The translations under genes and the position numbers were made by a program. Of a DNA stretch of 64,000 nucleotides, positions 25,838 through 34,792 are shown piece by piece (position 1 is the stretch's first letter; each line of letters starts with the position of its first letter). The notes under the pieces are model-generated. The model worked only from the letters and a program-made list of their open reading frames with translations, was not told the origin of the DNA and searched no databases. This DNA is from Terripilifer ovatus (GTDB lineage: Bacteria > Pseudomonadota > Alphaproteobacteria > Rhizobiales > Beijerinckiaceae): positions 62,001 to 126,000 of the forward strand of contig JARHVB010000086.1 of NCBI GenBank assembly GCA_029222685.1, given 5' to 3'.

Positions 25838-27208
25838 ATGAGCGCAGCAAACAGCATCAACGTCACGGACCTCATCAACAACAGGCCTATTTCCCGCTAC
25901 CAGATCAGCGTGTTCTTCCTGTGTGCACTTGCCGCGCTGATGGACGGTTACGATTCCGTCATCATCGGGATCACGGCGCCCGCCATCGCTACATCCCTCG
26001 GGCTGGACGTGAAGACATTCGGTCCGGTTTTCTCGGCGGCGCAGTTCGGATTCATGATCGGCGCTTTCGTGGCGGGACCATTGGCGGATCGTTTCGGCAG
26101 GAAGTCGCTTTTGACCCTGTCCGTTGTGGTCTTCGGCGTCTTCTCGCTGCTCACCCCGTTATCGAACTCCTACGAACACCTCATCACGCTCAGGTTTTTA
26201 ACGGGCCTCGGACTTGGCGGCGCATCGGCGACGTTCGTCAGCCTGTCGACCGAATATGCGCCGGCCAGGGTTCGGGCCACGATCGTTACCCTGATGTGGA
26301 CGATGATACCCGCGGGAAATGTCGTCGGCGGGCTCCTCTCGTCCATGATCCTGCCGTCGCATGGCTGGATGCTGGTTTATTATATCGGCGGCATCGTGCC
26401 GATCGGCATAGCCTGCCTCATGCTGTTTCTGGTGCCGGAATCCATCGGCTTTCTGGCCGTCCGCGGCACCGGCCAGTCCAGGCTGTCGCGCATTGTCGAG
26501 CGCATCGCCCCCGACCTGAAGCCGGGAGCAGGAACGATATATTCGGTGACCGAGGAAAAGACCTCGGGCGCGAGTATATCGAACCTGTTCTCGGATGGCC
26601 GCGCGGCAATGACGCTGTGCTTCTGGATCGTGTTTTTCTGCTGCTGGCTGGTTCTGATTACCTTGCTCGCCTGGATGGTTCCCATCCTTCGCGAAGCCGG
26701 CATTCCGCTGTCCAAGGCCCCTCTCATGATCGCCGCCAACAGTGCCGGCGCCGTGATCGGCGCACCGATCATCGGACGGATCATGGACAAGACGAACCCC
26801 TATCACGTGCTCATCGCCGTCTTCTTCATCGCGGCAATCTCGGTCAGCGCGCTTGGATTTGCCGTCACCTCCGTGGAGCTTTTCGCCGTGTGCTCCTTTA
26901 TCGAAGGTTTTGCGCTGGGTGGCGCATCGAGCGGCCTGGTCGCGCTCGCAGCAGCTTCCTATCCAACGACGATACGGTCCACCGGGATCGGCTGGGCTAT
27001 CGGCGTGTCGCGCTTCGGCGCCGTCGTCGGCCCCATCATCGCCGGCCTCATGCTGTCAGCGGGCTGGTCGCTGCATGCCTTCTTCGGCTCCATGGGCATT
27101 CTGGTGCTGATCGCGACGGCATTCCTGGTCGTTCTCATGCTGAATGCACAGAGCGCCAAATCCGTTCCTGCCCTCGCCGGCGGAGCTACGCCAGAGGCGG
27201 GGCACTGA
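25838..27208 (+). CDS. MFS transporter, aromatic acid:H+ symporter (AAHS) type
   Basis: Twelve-helix permease (456 aa). The first helix carries ALMDGYDSVIIG, matching the AAHS D-G-(F/Y)-D motif. The MFS loop motif GPLADRFGRKSLL is between helices 2 and 3, and RFLTGLGLGGA follows. AAHS carriers take up benzoate-like acids with protons. A strong GGGGGGAGGGA ribosome site supports ATG 25838. It is sandwiched between two MetE-like genes (1 base before the second), so it probably imports their substrate. Confidence 0.93.
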   Translation: MSAANSINVTDLINNRPISRYQISVFFLCALAALMDGYDSVIIGITAPAIATSLGLDVKTFGPVFSAAQFGFMIGAFVAGPLADRFGRKSLLTLSVVVFGVFSLLTPLSNSYEHLITLRFLTGLGLGGASATFVSLSTEYAPARVRATIVTLMWTMIPAGNVVGGLLSSMILPSHGWMLVYYIGGIVPIGIACLMLFLVPESIGFLAVRGTGQSRLSRIVERIAPDLKPGAGTIYSVTEEKTSGASISNLFSDGRAAMTLCFWIVFFCCWLVLITLLAWMVPILREAGIPLSKAPLMIAANSAGAVIGAPIIGRIMDKTNPYHVLIAVFFIAAISVSALGFAVTSVELFAVCSFIEGFALGGASSGLVALAAASYPTTIRSTGIGWAIGVSRFGAVVGPIIAGLMLSAGWSLHAFFGSMGILVLIATAFLVVLMLNAQSAKSVPALAGGATPEAGH

Positions 27209-27209
27209 C

Positions 27210-28229
27210 ATGACGAAATCCGTTCTCCTGGTCGGAAGCGTTCCGCTACGCTCGTCGGAAGATGTCTTCCGCGAAGTCTCCGAACGGGTCGGCCCGCTGC
27301 TCAAACGAGTCCCCGATGGCGAAACAGGCGATCGTTCGGCGTGGACCGCATGGCAGGGACACGTCATCGAGCATGCGGAAGGCGTAGTTCGTTCAGGCGT
27401 GCGCGATGTCCACGGCATCCCCTATCCGACCTACGCGCTCAAACCCGGTCTGTCGGAACAAGACATACGGTTTGGCGACCTTGGCTACGCCAATGCGGCG
27501 ATATCTTCCTATCGGGATTTCGTGCGCCTGCGCTCGCTCGGCCTGAACCGTCACGCGCGATTCCAGGTGAGCCTGCCGACGCCGCTGGCTGTGGTGCAGG
27601 CTTTCTTCTGGGGCAGCCCGGCCCTGCCGGACATCTGCCAGGTTTACGAAACGGCGCTGCTTGGGGAAGTGGACCGTATCCTTGCGGCGATGCCGCACGC
27701 CGGCCTCAGCCTGCAGTGGGACATCGCCGTCGAATTTCACAGGATCTGGGAAAAGCCGGAGTCCGATCTCGCCAGGCAATTTCCGACGCCGGTCCTCATC
27801 GAGACCATCGCGCGGCTGGGCGATCATATTCCAGATGCCGTCGAGCTCGGCTGGCACTTCTGCTACGGCGACGCCGGCCACAAGCACTTTGTCGAGCCGC
27901 ATGACACACGGCTCATGGTCGACATTGCCAACAAGCTTACCGGGGCGACGAAGCGGACAGCGAACTGGCTGCATCTGCCGGTGCCGCGCGAGCGCAGCGA
28001 CGCGGCCTATTTTGCGCCGCTGGCCGATCTGAAGCTAAACCCAGGGACCGAACTTTATCTCGGCCTCATCCATCTGACCGATGGGTTGGAAGGAACCAAG
28101 CGGCGCATGGCTGCCGCCGATCGGTTCGTCGCTGATTACGGGATCGCAACCGAGTGCGGTTTCGGGAGAAGGCCTCCCGAAACAATTCTGGCCTTGCTTG
28201 ACCTGTATCAAGCGGCCGCGAAACTATAG
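27210..28229 (+). CDS. MetE-core-like protein, copy 2
   Basis: Paralogue (339 aa) of the protein at 24776, alignable end to end almost without gaps. The predicted zinc ligands fall at the same positions: H216-x-C218 (GWHFCYGD) and C316 (TECGFGR). PDGETGDR, RFQVSLPTPLAV, and YLGLIHLTDGLEGTKRR are also conserved. The frame extends upstream to 27144 within the MFS gene; ATG 27210, one base after the MFS stop, is the real start. Two homologues suggest a heteromer or two steps (donor and acceptor halves). Converges with the YidB-like gene, overlapping 6 bases. Confidence 0.75.
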   Translation: MTKSVLLVGSVPLRSSEDVFREVSERVGPLLKRVPDGETGDRSAWTAWQGHVIEHAEGVVRSGVRDVHGIPYPTYALKPGLSEQDIRFGDLGYANAAISSYRDFVRLRSLGLNRHARFQVSLPTPLAVVQAFFWGSPALPDICQVYETALLGEVDRILAAMPHAGLSLQWDIAVEFHRIWEKPESDLARQFPTPVLIETIARLGDHIPDAVELGWHFCYGDAGHKHFVEPHDTRLMVDIANKLTGATKRTANWLHLPVPRERSDAAYFAPLADLKLNPGTELYLGLIHLTDGLEGTKRRMAAADRFVADYGIATECGFGRRPPETILALLDLYQAAAKL

Positions 28230-28748
28230 GTCCAAGTCAGCCCGGGGCAGCCGCCCGTTCGGTGTATATTTATCGATGGCGCTGGGCAACTCACGCGAAA
28301 GCCGTGCAAGAAGTTCTTCGCGTGAAAGCCCGGTTTTCTCGGCCAACTCCTGGATGATGTCCGGGCCGACGGCCTTCTCCAGACGGTCCGACGGCAGATC
28401 GGCGTTCGGCCCATGGCCGACCCAGGAATTCGCGGCCTCGCCCTCGCCGTTCTTGTTGAACTGTTCCACAAGCTGGCCGAGCGCGCCACCGAGAAAGCCG
28501 CCGCCCGCAGCGGCGCCGCCGGCAGCAGTGCCGGCGCCGGCATTGCCGAACAGGCCGCCGAGGTTGCCGAGCAGCCCCCCCAATCCGTCTCCAGCGGAGG
28601 TTGTCGTCGCCCCGCCGGCTGGCGGCGTTGCGCCGGCGTTGTGCCGCAGGCCGTTGAGAACCTCGGCGATCTTGTCGCGATTCTGATAGCCCGCCAGCGC
28701 GATCAATCCGAGAAGCGCTGTCATGGATGGCAGTTTGTTGTTAGCCAT
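28224..28748 (-). CDS. YidB-like family protein
   Basis: Protein of 174 aa of the YidB-like/DUF937 type. A short helical N-terminus (ALLGLIALAGYQNRDKIAEVL) is followed by a Gly/Ala-rich low-complexity middle (about residues 40-85). The conserved C-terminal domain contains GQLVEQFNKNG, then SWVGHGPNADL and LSREELLARLSRELPSAIDKY. Function unknown; possibly envelope/stress related. GGAG lies 7 bases before the ATG. Not an obvious part of the catabolic operons. Confidence 0.85.
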   Translation of the reverse strand: MANNKLPSMTALLGLIALAGYQNRDKIAEVLNGLRHNAGATPPAGGATTTSAGDGLGGLLGNLGGLFGNAGAGTAAGGAAAGGGFLGGALGQLVEQFNKNGEGEAANSWVGHGPNADLPSDRLEKAVGPDIIQELAEKTGLSREELLARLSRELPSAIDKYTPNGRLPRADLDL

Positions 28749-28805
28749 GGGGATCTCCGCAAAATTACACGAACGAGACTTACACTTGATTGAGGTCGGA
28801 ACGTG

Positions 28806-29060
28806 TCAGGCGCGCCGGTTGGCAACAAGGCCCCAGACGAACAGCACGACGAGCGCGCCGACGATCGCGCCGATAAAGCCCGCCGTCTGGCCGGCCTGAT
28901 ACCATCCGATGGCCTGCCCAAGGTAAGTCGCTACGAACGCGCCGACGATGCCAAGAATCGTGGTCAGAACGAAACCGGATGGCTCGTTCTTTCCAGGCAT
29001 GATTAACTTGGCGATCACACCGGCCACAAAGCCGATGATGATGGTCCAGACGATGCTCAT
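28806..29060 (-). CDS. GlsB/YeaQ/YmgE-family small membrane stress protein
   Basis: Membrane protein of 84 aa with three hydrophobic segments. The family pattern is IIIGFVAGVIAKLIMPGK, then GFVLTTILGIVGAFVATYLG, then a last helix. Members are transglycosylase-associated/stress-induced proteins of unknown biochemical role. ATG 29060 has AAGGA at good spacing; ATG 29066 lies too close to it. Together with the YidB-like gene it forms a small non-catabolic island between two catabolic blocks. Confidence 0.92.
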   Translation of the reverse strand: MSIVWTIIIGFVAGVIAKLIMPGKNEPSGFVLTTILGIVGAFVATYLGQAIGWYQAGQTAGFIGAIVGALVVLFVWGLVANRRA

Positions 29061-29066
29061 AGGCAT

Positions 29067-29414
29067 TTCCTTTCGGGCTAGAACGTTATCTCTTCAGACC
29101 GGTAGTCACCTTGCCACGGCTCTGTGAAACGTTTACGCGGATGGCCGTCGGCGGCATCGCTCACCTCTTCAGCATAGAGCTGATGCCAACAAATGGGCCA
29201 ACTGTTGCCTCGAATGTCAATGCACGAAGCTGTTTCAGTGCACGAAAGCTGAATGCTTTGATAAGCTGGCCTATTGGACTTGACTATTGAGAAGGCTGCC
29301 GTCCTGCCTTGGCAAACAACTGATAAAGCTAAATAATTATCTTTAAGTCAGGCAGATTGCCGATAGCCCGGGCTCTGGACATCCCTGCCCGGTCGCCTGA
29401 TCGAAGGCGGTTGT
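29067..29414. other. Gene-free stretch between GlsB-like and SMP-30-like genes
   Basis: No convincing coding frame. It should contain the leftward promoter of the small membrane gene. The visible structure is a direct repeat TGCACGAA(A)GCTG at 29221 and 29239, 18 bases apart, and an AT-rich patch near 29325-29345. No transcription terminator stands out. Confidence 0.6.
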
Positions 29415-30455
29415 TCACTGCCAATGTGCCATCGGCAGGCCGGCGACGGGGCTCTGGAAGAACGGGATGGTCGTGCTGCGGAGTCCGCCCAGATAGACCG
29501 TCGACAGATCGGCGCCGCCGAAGGTGATGCTGGCGAGCCAGGTGCACAACGGACCGCCGGTCTGCATCAGCAGATCGAACGGCACCGGCCCGCCGCTGGC
29601 GAACGCCGCCTCGAATCTTGCGGCGGCCTCCGCGTCGCCATCGTCGAGCAGGTCAAGCAGGTCGCCTTGCGGAGTGATCGCCACCAGCCGGTCGGCGAAG
29701 ATCATTGTCGCCCAGAGATTGCCATAGGCATCGAAAGCGATGCCGTCGATGACGCCGGTGCCAAGCGACGCGGGACCATAGACCTCGCGGTCGGTGAGCG
29801 CGCCGTCCGGCTGCACGCGCAGGCGGGTGACGCGCTTGGCCGTGGTCTCGGCGACGTAAAGCCATTCCTCTTTGGCATCGAGCCTGATCTCGTTGGTAAA
29901 GCGAAAGCCGTCGGCGACGATGCGCGGGCCCTTGTCGTCGAGAAGAACGATGTAACCGTCCGCCAGCGACGCGTTGATGGCATCGCTCCAGGGGTTGACC
30001 ATGGTCGAGACGGTGATCCAGATGCGGTCCTTACGGTCGCGGAGAACGAAGTTGACCTTGCCGAGGGGTTTTCCGTCGATGCTGTCCATTAGCACCTGCG
30101 TGGTTCCATTGCGGGTCATGCGCTCGAGGCGGTCGGTGCCGAAGTTCGAGATCAGCAGGTCACCATTCGCCGCAAAGGCCAGTCCATTGGGCAGAGTGCC
30201 GGTGAGCAGGCTGCTCGCGGCGTCGGCGGCCACGTTGAAATGCGGATCGGCGGCTTGCACGATGAGCTGCTGGCTGCCGTCGGCTGAAATCCGCATCACC
30301 CCGCCGCGTGCATCCGCCGCCCAGAGCGTGCCGTCGCGTTCGGCAAGGATGCATTCGGGACGCTGCAGGTCGCGGCCGATGCGGCCTACGTGCGCCCGGT
30401 CGACGCTGAATCCGACCAGCGGATTGGGTCCAGGCGCGTGACGGATGAGCGTCAC
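29415..30455 (-). CDS. SMP-30/gluconolactonase-like (LRE) protein
   Basis: Six-bladed beta-propeller lactonase-type protein (346 aa). Repeated blade motifs are visible: ECILAERDGTLWAADARGG, GLAFAANGDLLISNFGTDRL, RIWITVSTM, and GVIDGIAFDAYGNLWATM. The acidic/Asn residues in these turns are the usual divalent-metal ligands. It may hydrolyse a lactone formed in the pathway. Its ATG overlaps the stop of the alpha/beta hydrolase (4 bases), making it the last gene of the 34.7-29.4 kb operon. No signal peptide. Confidence 0.9.
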   Translation of the reverse strand: MTLIRHAPGPNPLVGFSVDRAHVGRIGRDLQRPECILAERDGTLWAADARGGVMRISADGSQQLIVQAADPHFNVAADAASSLLTGTLPNGLAFAANGDLLISNFGTDRLERMTRNGTTQVLMDSIDGKPLGKVNFVLRDRKDRIWITVSTMVNPWSDAINASLADGYIVLLDDKGPRIVADGFRFTNEIRLDAKEEWLYVAETTAKRVTRLRVQPDGALTDREVYGPASLGTGVIDGIAFDAYGNLWATMIFADRLVAITPQGDLLDLLDDGDAEAAARFEAAFASGGPVPFDLLMQTGGPLCTWLASITFGGADLSTVYLGGLRSTTIPFFQSPVAGLPMAHWQ

Positions 30456-31600
30456 GACATGCGCTCGAAGCGATCGGCGATCCAGTCGGCGATATAGCTG
30501 CGCACCGGCTCCATATTGTCAGCACTGACGTGTTCGACGCCACCCTCACGCGCGGTGAAGAATTTCAATTCGCGATCGGCGCTGTTGACTGCCTGGTCGT
30601 AGCTCTGCTGCGCATATTCGATCGGGATCTGTCGGTCGTGGGCGCCGTGCACCACCAGGAACGGTACGGTCATATGCTGCATGTGGCCGTTGAGCGTCAC
30701 CTGCGGCATCAAAGCCATGAAGTCCTCACGCGTCTGCTTGCCCCACACCCACATCACATGGTCCCAATAGTGCGGCACCGGGTTTTCGCCCTCGTTGTTG
30801 AGCCGGCGGCGTTGCAACTCGCCCCAATTATGATTGGCGCCCCAGGCGACGCATAGCTTGAACCGCTTTTCGTAACAGGCCGCGCGCGGCGCGTAATAGC
30901 CGCCCAGCGACCAGCCCATCATGCCGATCCGCTCCGCATCGACATCGTCGCGGGTTTCGAGATAGTCGATGGCGGCGGCGGCCCAGCGTTCGCTGTCGGG
31001 ACTCGCGGTCAACCCATTGAGGCGCAGCGCCTCGCCGACGCCAGGATGGTCGATGGCCAGGATAGAGATGCCGCGTTTGGAGAAGCTATCGCGCACCGCT
31101 AGCGTGATCATCTCCTTGACGCTGTCCAACCCGTTGCAGAAGACCATCGTCGGACGCGGTCCTTCGCCGTTGCCTGGGATGAAGAGGCCGGGGAAGCTTG
31201 TGCGCTCATAGGGGATCTCGACCCGCTGCCAGCCGAGCCCTCCCGCCTCGATTCCCCGCAGCATGGTGGCCAGCATCGTCCTGTACATCGCCCGGCGCGG
31301 CTCGTAGTGGCGGCTCTGCATCCGCTCGGCGGTCATATAATAGGCGGTGGCGCGCAGATATTTCTCTGATGCGCTCAGCCTATGGCCCGCCGCCTCGGCT
31401 TCCTCGCCCAGGGCGACGAGCCTGTCGGCCATCCTCCCCCACGATTCGAAAAACGCCTCGGTGCCCTTGTCGGCGCCTTCGCGCGCAACCACGCGCACCT
31501 CTTGATTGGCCTGGTCGATCTCGCCCATCACGCCGCCCATGCCAAGGCAGATGTTGACCGACAGGTTCCAGACATAGTTTCCCGGAAATGGCTCGTACAT
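30452..31600 (-). CDS. Alpha/beta hydrolase with helical N-terminal domain (FrsA / DHPON-hydrolase-like)
   Basis: Hydrolase of 382 aa. About 110 N-terminal residues are helical (AEAAGHRLSASEKYLRA, then TAYYMTAERMQ), followed by the alpha/beta core with TMVFCNGLDSVKEM, nucleophile S231 in GWSLGGYYAPR, acid in VVHGAHDRQIP and a His in GGVEHVSAD. This architecture matches 2,6-dihydroxypseudooxynicotine hydrolase, a C-C bond hydrolase, and FrsA-like esterases. ATG 31600 with AAGGAT upstream is chosen; the frame opens at 31639 inside the previous gene. C-C hydrolysis of a ring-cleavage product is plausible. Confidence 0.88.
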   Translation of the reverse strand: MYEPFPGNYVWNLSVNICLGMGGVMGEIDQANQEVRVVAREGADKGTEAFFESWGRMADRLVALGEEAEAAGHRLSASEKYLRATAYYMTAERMQSRHYEPRRAMYRTMLATMLRGIEAGGLGWQRVEIPYERTSFPGLFIPGNGEGPRPTMVFCNGLDSVKEMITLAVRDSFSKRGISILAIDHPGVGEALRLNGLTASPDSERWAAAAIDYLETRDDVDAERIGMMGWSLGGYYAPRAACYEKRFKLCVAWGANHNWGELQRRRLNNEGENPVPHYWDHVMWVWGKQTREDFMALMPQVTLNGHMQHMTVPFLVVHGAHDRQIPIEYAQQSYDQAVNSADRELKFFTAREGGVEHVSADNMEPVRSYIADWIADRFERMS

Positions 31601-31619
31601 CAGAGTCGATCCTTGATAA

Positions 31620-32546
31620 TTAGAATTCCACCCGATCAACGCCCTTCAGCCCGAGCATCGCGCGCGCCTCCAGTGGCGATGCCGGCTCGTGACCCATTTC
31701 GCGCAGGATGCGGACTATCTTGGCAACCTGCTCGGCGTTGGAGGCGGCTAGCTGTCCCTTGCCAATGAAGAGACTGTCCTCGAGGCCGACACGCACATGG
31801 CCGCCCAGCAGGGCCGCCTGCGTTACGAACGGCATCTGGTGGCGCCCTGCAGCCAGCACCGACCATTGATAAGCATCCTTGCCAAACAGCCGGTGTGCTG
31901 TCTGGTGCATGAACATCAGATTATCGAGATCGGCGCCGATGCCGCCGAGCACGCCAAAGATCATCTGAACGAAGAAAGGCGGCCTGATCAGCCCGCGATC
32001 CAGAAAATGCGAGACGCTGTAGAGGTGGCCGACGTCGTAGCATTCGTGCTCGAACTTCGTGCCCGCGTCGCCCAGCGTCTTAAGGATATAGGCGATGTCG
32101 CGGAAGGTATTGCGGAAGATGAAGTCCTCGGAAGCAAGCAGATAAGGCGCCTCCCAGGCATGCTTCCAGTTCGGGAAACGCTTCGCAGCGGGAAACAGGC
32201 CGAAGTTCATGCTGCCCATGTTGAGCGAACACATTTCAGGCGCGAAGCGCACGGCCCCGCGCAGCCGTTCCTCAACGCTCATCGCCGGACTGCCGCCGGT
32301 GGTAATGTTGACGACGGCATCGGTGCGCTGCTTGATGACCGGCAGGAAAGCGGCAAAGACGTCGGGGTCGCCGGTCGGTTCCCCCGTCTCGGGCACGCGC
32401 GCATGCAGATGCAAAATCGCCGCGCCGGCCTCAGCCGCCGCGATCGATTGTTCGGCGATCTCTTGCGGCGTGATCGGCAAGGCCGGCGACATGGTCGGCG
32501 TATGGATCGCACCCGTCACTGCGCAGGAAATGATGACTTGGCTCAT
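31620..32546 (-). CDS. Beta-keto acid cleavage enzyme (BKACE / DUF849)
   Basis: Zinc-dependent TIM-barrel enzyme (308 aa) related to 3-keto-5-aminohexanoate cleavage enzyme. The family condenses a beta-keto acid with acetyl-CoA, yielding acetoacetate and a new CoA ester. H46 and H48 in ILHLHARVPETGEPTGDP correspond to the zinc ligands, and the start SQVIISCAVTGAIHTP and the TGGSP segment are typical. It gives this operon a route from a beta-keto acid into central metabolism without a separate CoA ligase. Stop lies 19 bases before the hydrolase start. Confidence 0.94.
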   Translation of the reverse strand: MSQVIISCAVTGAIHTPTMSPALPITPQEIAEQSIAAAEAGAAILHLHARVPETGEPTGDPDVFAAFLPVIKQRTDAVVNITTGGSPAMSVEERLRGAVRFAPEMCSLNMGSMNFGLFPAAKRFPNWKHAWEAPYLLASEDFIFRNTFRDIAYILKTLGDAGTKFEHECYDVGHLYSVSHFLDRGLIRPPFFVQMIFGVLGGIGADLDNLMFMHQTAHRLFGKDAYQWSVLAAGRHQMPFVTQAALLGGHVRVGLEDSLFIGKGQLAASNAEQVAKIVRILREMGHEPASPLEARAMLGLKGVDRVEF

Positions 32547-32559
32547 CGGGACCGGCTCA

Positions 32560-33699
32560 TCAGTAAGCAGCCATCAGCGCCAAGGTCGCGGTATGGAGCA
32601 GACCGCCGGGATTAGCGGCGGGATTGTGAATGCCCGCCCACTCCTCCATCTCCCAGACGCCGATCTGGCGCGAGCTATCGACCACGAACTTGGAACGCGC
32701 GAAGCGCCGGGTCATGAATTCGTCGAGCAGAGCCGGCAGCGGCGCGTCGCGTCCCATCAGCTCGCCGATCAGCACCGCATCCTCGATGGCCATGGCGGCG
32801 CCCTGGGCGAGATGCGGCGTTGTCGTATGCGCGGCATCACCGATCACCACCACCCTGCCCTTCATCCACGGCGAGGGCAGCAGCGTGGATTCCATCGGGC
32901 GATAGACCACGGCATCAGACTCCACGATCAGTGGCTTCAACTGCCCGATCAGGCCGGTATAACTCCCCAGCCGCCGGCGCATCTCGTCCGCCATTTGCAG
33001 GCCTTTCATCGACGGATTGCCCGGCTCGGTGGTGACGAGCAGCATGTACATCAGCGTCGGCGACAGCGGCACCAGGCCGGCCTTGCTGTCGGGCGCGACG
33101 AACAGCGCGGCCCATTCGAGGTCGGCGGGGCGCGGCAGATTATAGCGCCAGACACCCTGGCCGGTGAATTGCGGCTCATAGGCGTCGCCGAACAGACGCC
33201 GGCGCACATCGGAGTTGAGACCGTCGCAGGCGACGATGAGGTCATAACGGCCGCTCTCACCATTGGTGAAGCGGACATCGACGCCTGAGGCACCCTCCTC
33301 GAACTGATCGATCGTCACACCGAAGCGGAGCGCCGCGCCGGCAGCAGTCGCAGCGTCCGTGAGGATGGCGTGCAGCTTCGGCCGCGTGATGCCGTTGTTG
33401 GGCGGATAGGCCGGCGCGGCTTCGCTCGTCGATGGCGCGTTCATCAGGACGTTGCCGGCGGCGTCATGGATGCGCCAGCCGGGGAATGCCTGGCCAGCCT
33501 CGACGCAGGCGCGGGCGAGGCCGATCTGATCGAGCGCGCGCAGCGTATTGTTGGGCTGGATGATGCCAACGCCATAGACCGTCAGGACGGGTTTGATTTC
33601 GACCAGATCGACGGCGATGCCCTGCCGCCGTAGCGCGACGGCTGCAGTCAGGCCGCCGATGCCGGCGCCGACCACCAATGCTTTTTGAATGGCGGTCAT
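32560..33699 (-). CDS. FAD-dependent (group A) monooxygenase
   Basis: Flavin hydroxylase (379 aa), paralogue of the protein at 22540. Motifs: VVGAGIGGLTAAVAL near the N-terminus, LIVACDGLNSDVRRRL for the D-G motif, and RVVVIGDAAHTTTPHLAQGA. VYGVGIIQPNNTLRALDQIG is nearly shared with the first paralogue. The open frame runs to 33891, but ATG 33699 overlaps the VOC stop by 4 bases and is the real start. It presumably hydroxylates the ring before the paired VOC enzyme opens it. Confidence 0.93.
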   Translation of the reverse strand: MTAIQKALVVGAGIGGLTAAVALRRQGIAVDLVEIKPVLTVYGVGIIQPNNTLRALDQIGLARACVEAGQAFPGWRIHDAAGNVLMNAPSTSEAAPAYPPNNGITRPKLHAILTDAATAAGAALRFGVTIDQFEEGASGVDVRFTNGESGRYDLIVACDGLNSDVRRRLFGDAYEPQFTGQGVWRYNLPRPADLEWAALFVAPDSKAGLVPLSPTLMYMLLVTTEPGNPSMKGLQMADEMRRRLGSYTGLIGQLKPLIVESDAVVYRPMESTLLPSPWMKGRVVVIGDAAHTTTPHLAQGAAMAIEDAVLIGELMGRDAPLPALLDEFMTRRFARSKFVVDSSRQIGVWEMEEWAGIHNPAANPGGLLHTATLALMAAY

Positions 33700-34685
33700 G
33701 AGCGTCCTCCAGCAGTTGCTTCGTCGGTGAGATAATTGAAATTCCAGACCGGCTCTTCGCGCAGGAAGGGCGGCAGGTTGTGGACGTGGTGAGCATAGGC
33801 GAACAACGGATGATCCCAGTCGCGCGCCACCCAGCCGTCGTCGACGCAATCGCTGTCGGCGCCGTATTCGGCCTCGCCGCCCGCCGGGCACGGCAGGTAG
33901 TAGAACAGTGCGGAATCGATGCGGTGGCGACCGAGGCCGAAGTGCGACGGCTCCCAGCCGCGCCGCACCATGTGATTGGCGCCGACCATCATCTCGTCAA
34001 TGTCCTCGACGCCGAAGTTGGCGTGGTGGAACTTGAGTGTCCCGTCCATGTCGGGCAGCGGCGCGTTGGCGTTGAGCAGCAGGAAGTTGTGGTGGTTGTT
34101 GGCGCCGTCGGCGCGCAGATACGTGCCGAAGCCGCGCTGGCTGTCGGTGAGCCGGAAGTTCAGCTTGTGCATCATGAAGCGATAGGCGGTGTCGAAGTCG
34201 GGCAGAGCGAACACCACATGGGCGATGACCTTGGGATGAGCCCGCCGGCGCCATTTGCGATGCTGGTTGAGGCGACGCACGTGCCCCGGCGCGTTGAGCG
34301 GATCGGGGGCGGAAATCACCGGCGTTTTGGCAAACACGCGCAGGCCCATCGGAATGCCGAAGCTGGGAACGAAACGCGCGATGCCGTCGTCGCCGCGGCT
34401 CACCGCGAGGTCCGGCGTCAAGCCGCCAGCCAATGCCTCCAACGTCTGCGCACTGTCGACGCCCCAGACGACTTCGTGAACGCCGGGTCCGGAGACCAGA
34501 GACTTTTTTGGCAGCGACGGATGGCCGAGCGGCAGCAGCACGACGCGCGAGCCCTCGGGCAGAAGGAAGGTTACAGCCTCGGAGGCGCTCTTTTCGCGCT
34601 CAAGTCCGAAGTCTTCAAAAAAGCGCGCCGATGTTTCGAGGTCATCCACGCCGTAGACGAGCCGCTCGATCCCAATGATCCCCAT
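33696..34685 (-). CDS. VOC-fold protein, extradiol (type I) dioxygenase-like
   Basis: Two-domain VOC protein (329 aa), paralogue of that at 21525. Expected type I extradiol ligands are present: H in VIAHVVFALP, H in LKFHHANFGVED and E in GGEAEYGAD. The N-terminal domain (IERLVYGVDDLETSARFFEDFGL) lacks its own metal set, as usual. First gene of a five-gene operon (VOC, monooxygenase, BKACE, hydrolase, SMP-30). A 6-5-6 palindrome at 34770 lies upstream, near the LysR gene end. Confidence 0.87.
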   Translation of the reverse strand: MGIIGIERLVYGVDDLETSARFFEDFGLEREKSASEAVTFLLPEGSRVVLLPLGHPSLPKKSLVSGPGVHEVVWGVDSAQTLEALAGGLTPDLAVSRGDDGIARFVPSFGIPMGLRVFAKTPVISAPDPLNAPGHVRRLNQHRKWRRRAHPKVIAHVVFALPDFDTAYRFMMHKLNFRLTDSQRGFGTYLRADGANNHHNFLLLNANAPLPDMDGTLKFHHANFGVEDIDEMMVGANHMVRRGWEPSHFGLGRHRIDSALFYYLPCPAGGEAEYGADSDCVDDGWVARDWDHPLFAYAHHVHNLPPFLREEPVWNFNYLTDEATAGGRS

Positions 34686-34769
34686 GAACCGTTCCCTTCG
34701 TTCTGCCGTTGGCGAACATTAGGCAGAGCAGTCCGGGACGAAAAATAGTGATCTTCAATGGCTGCAATC

Positions 34770-34786
34770 GGATCAATCGATGATCC
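34770..34786. promoter_or_regulatory. Palindrome between LysR stop and VOC operon
   Basis: GGATCA-ATCGA-TGATCC is a perfect 6-5-6 inverted repeat, 85 bases upstream of the VOC start and 7 bases beyond the LysR stop. It could be a LysR-type operator for the operon or a short hairpin ending the lysR transcript. Confidence 0.4.
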
Positions 34787-34792
34787 ACAACA

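Noticed and set aside
29221..29251. Possible start of a CRISPR-like array
   Set aside because: Only two copies of a 12-13-base word, 18 bases apart, with no further units or cas genes.
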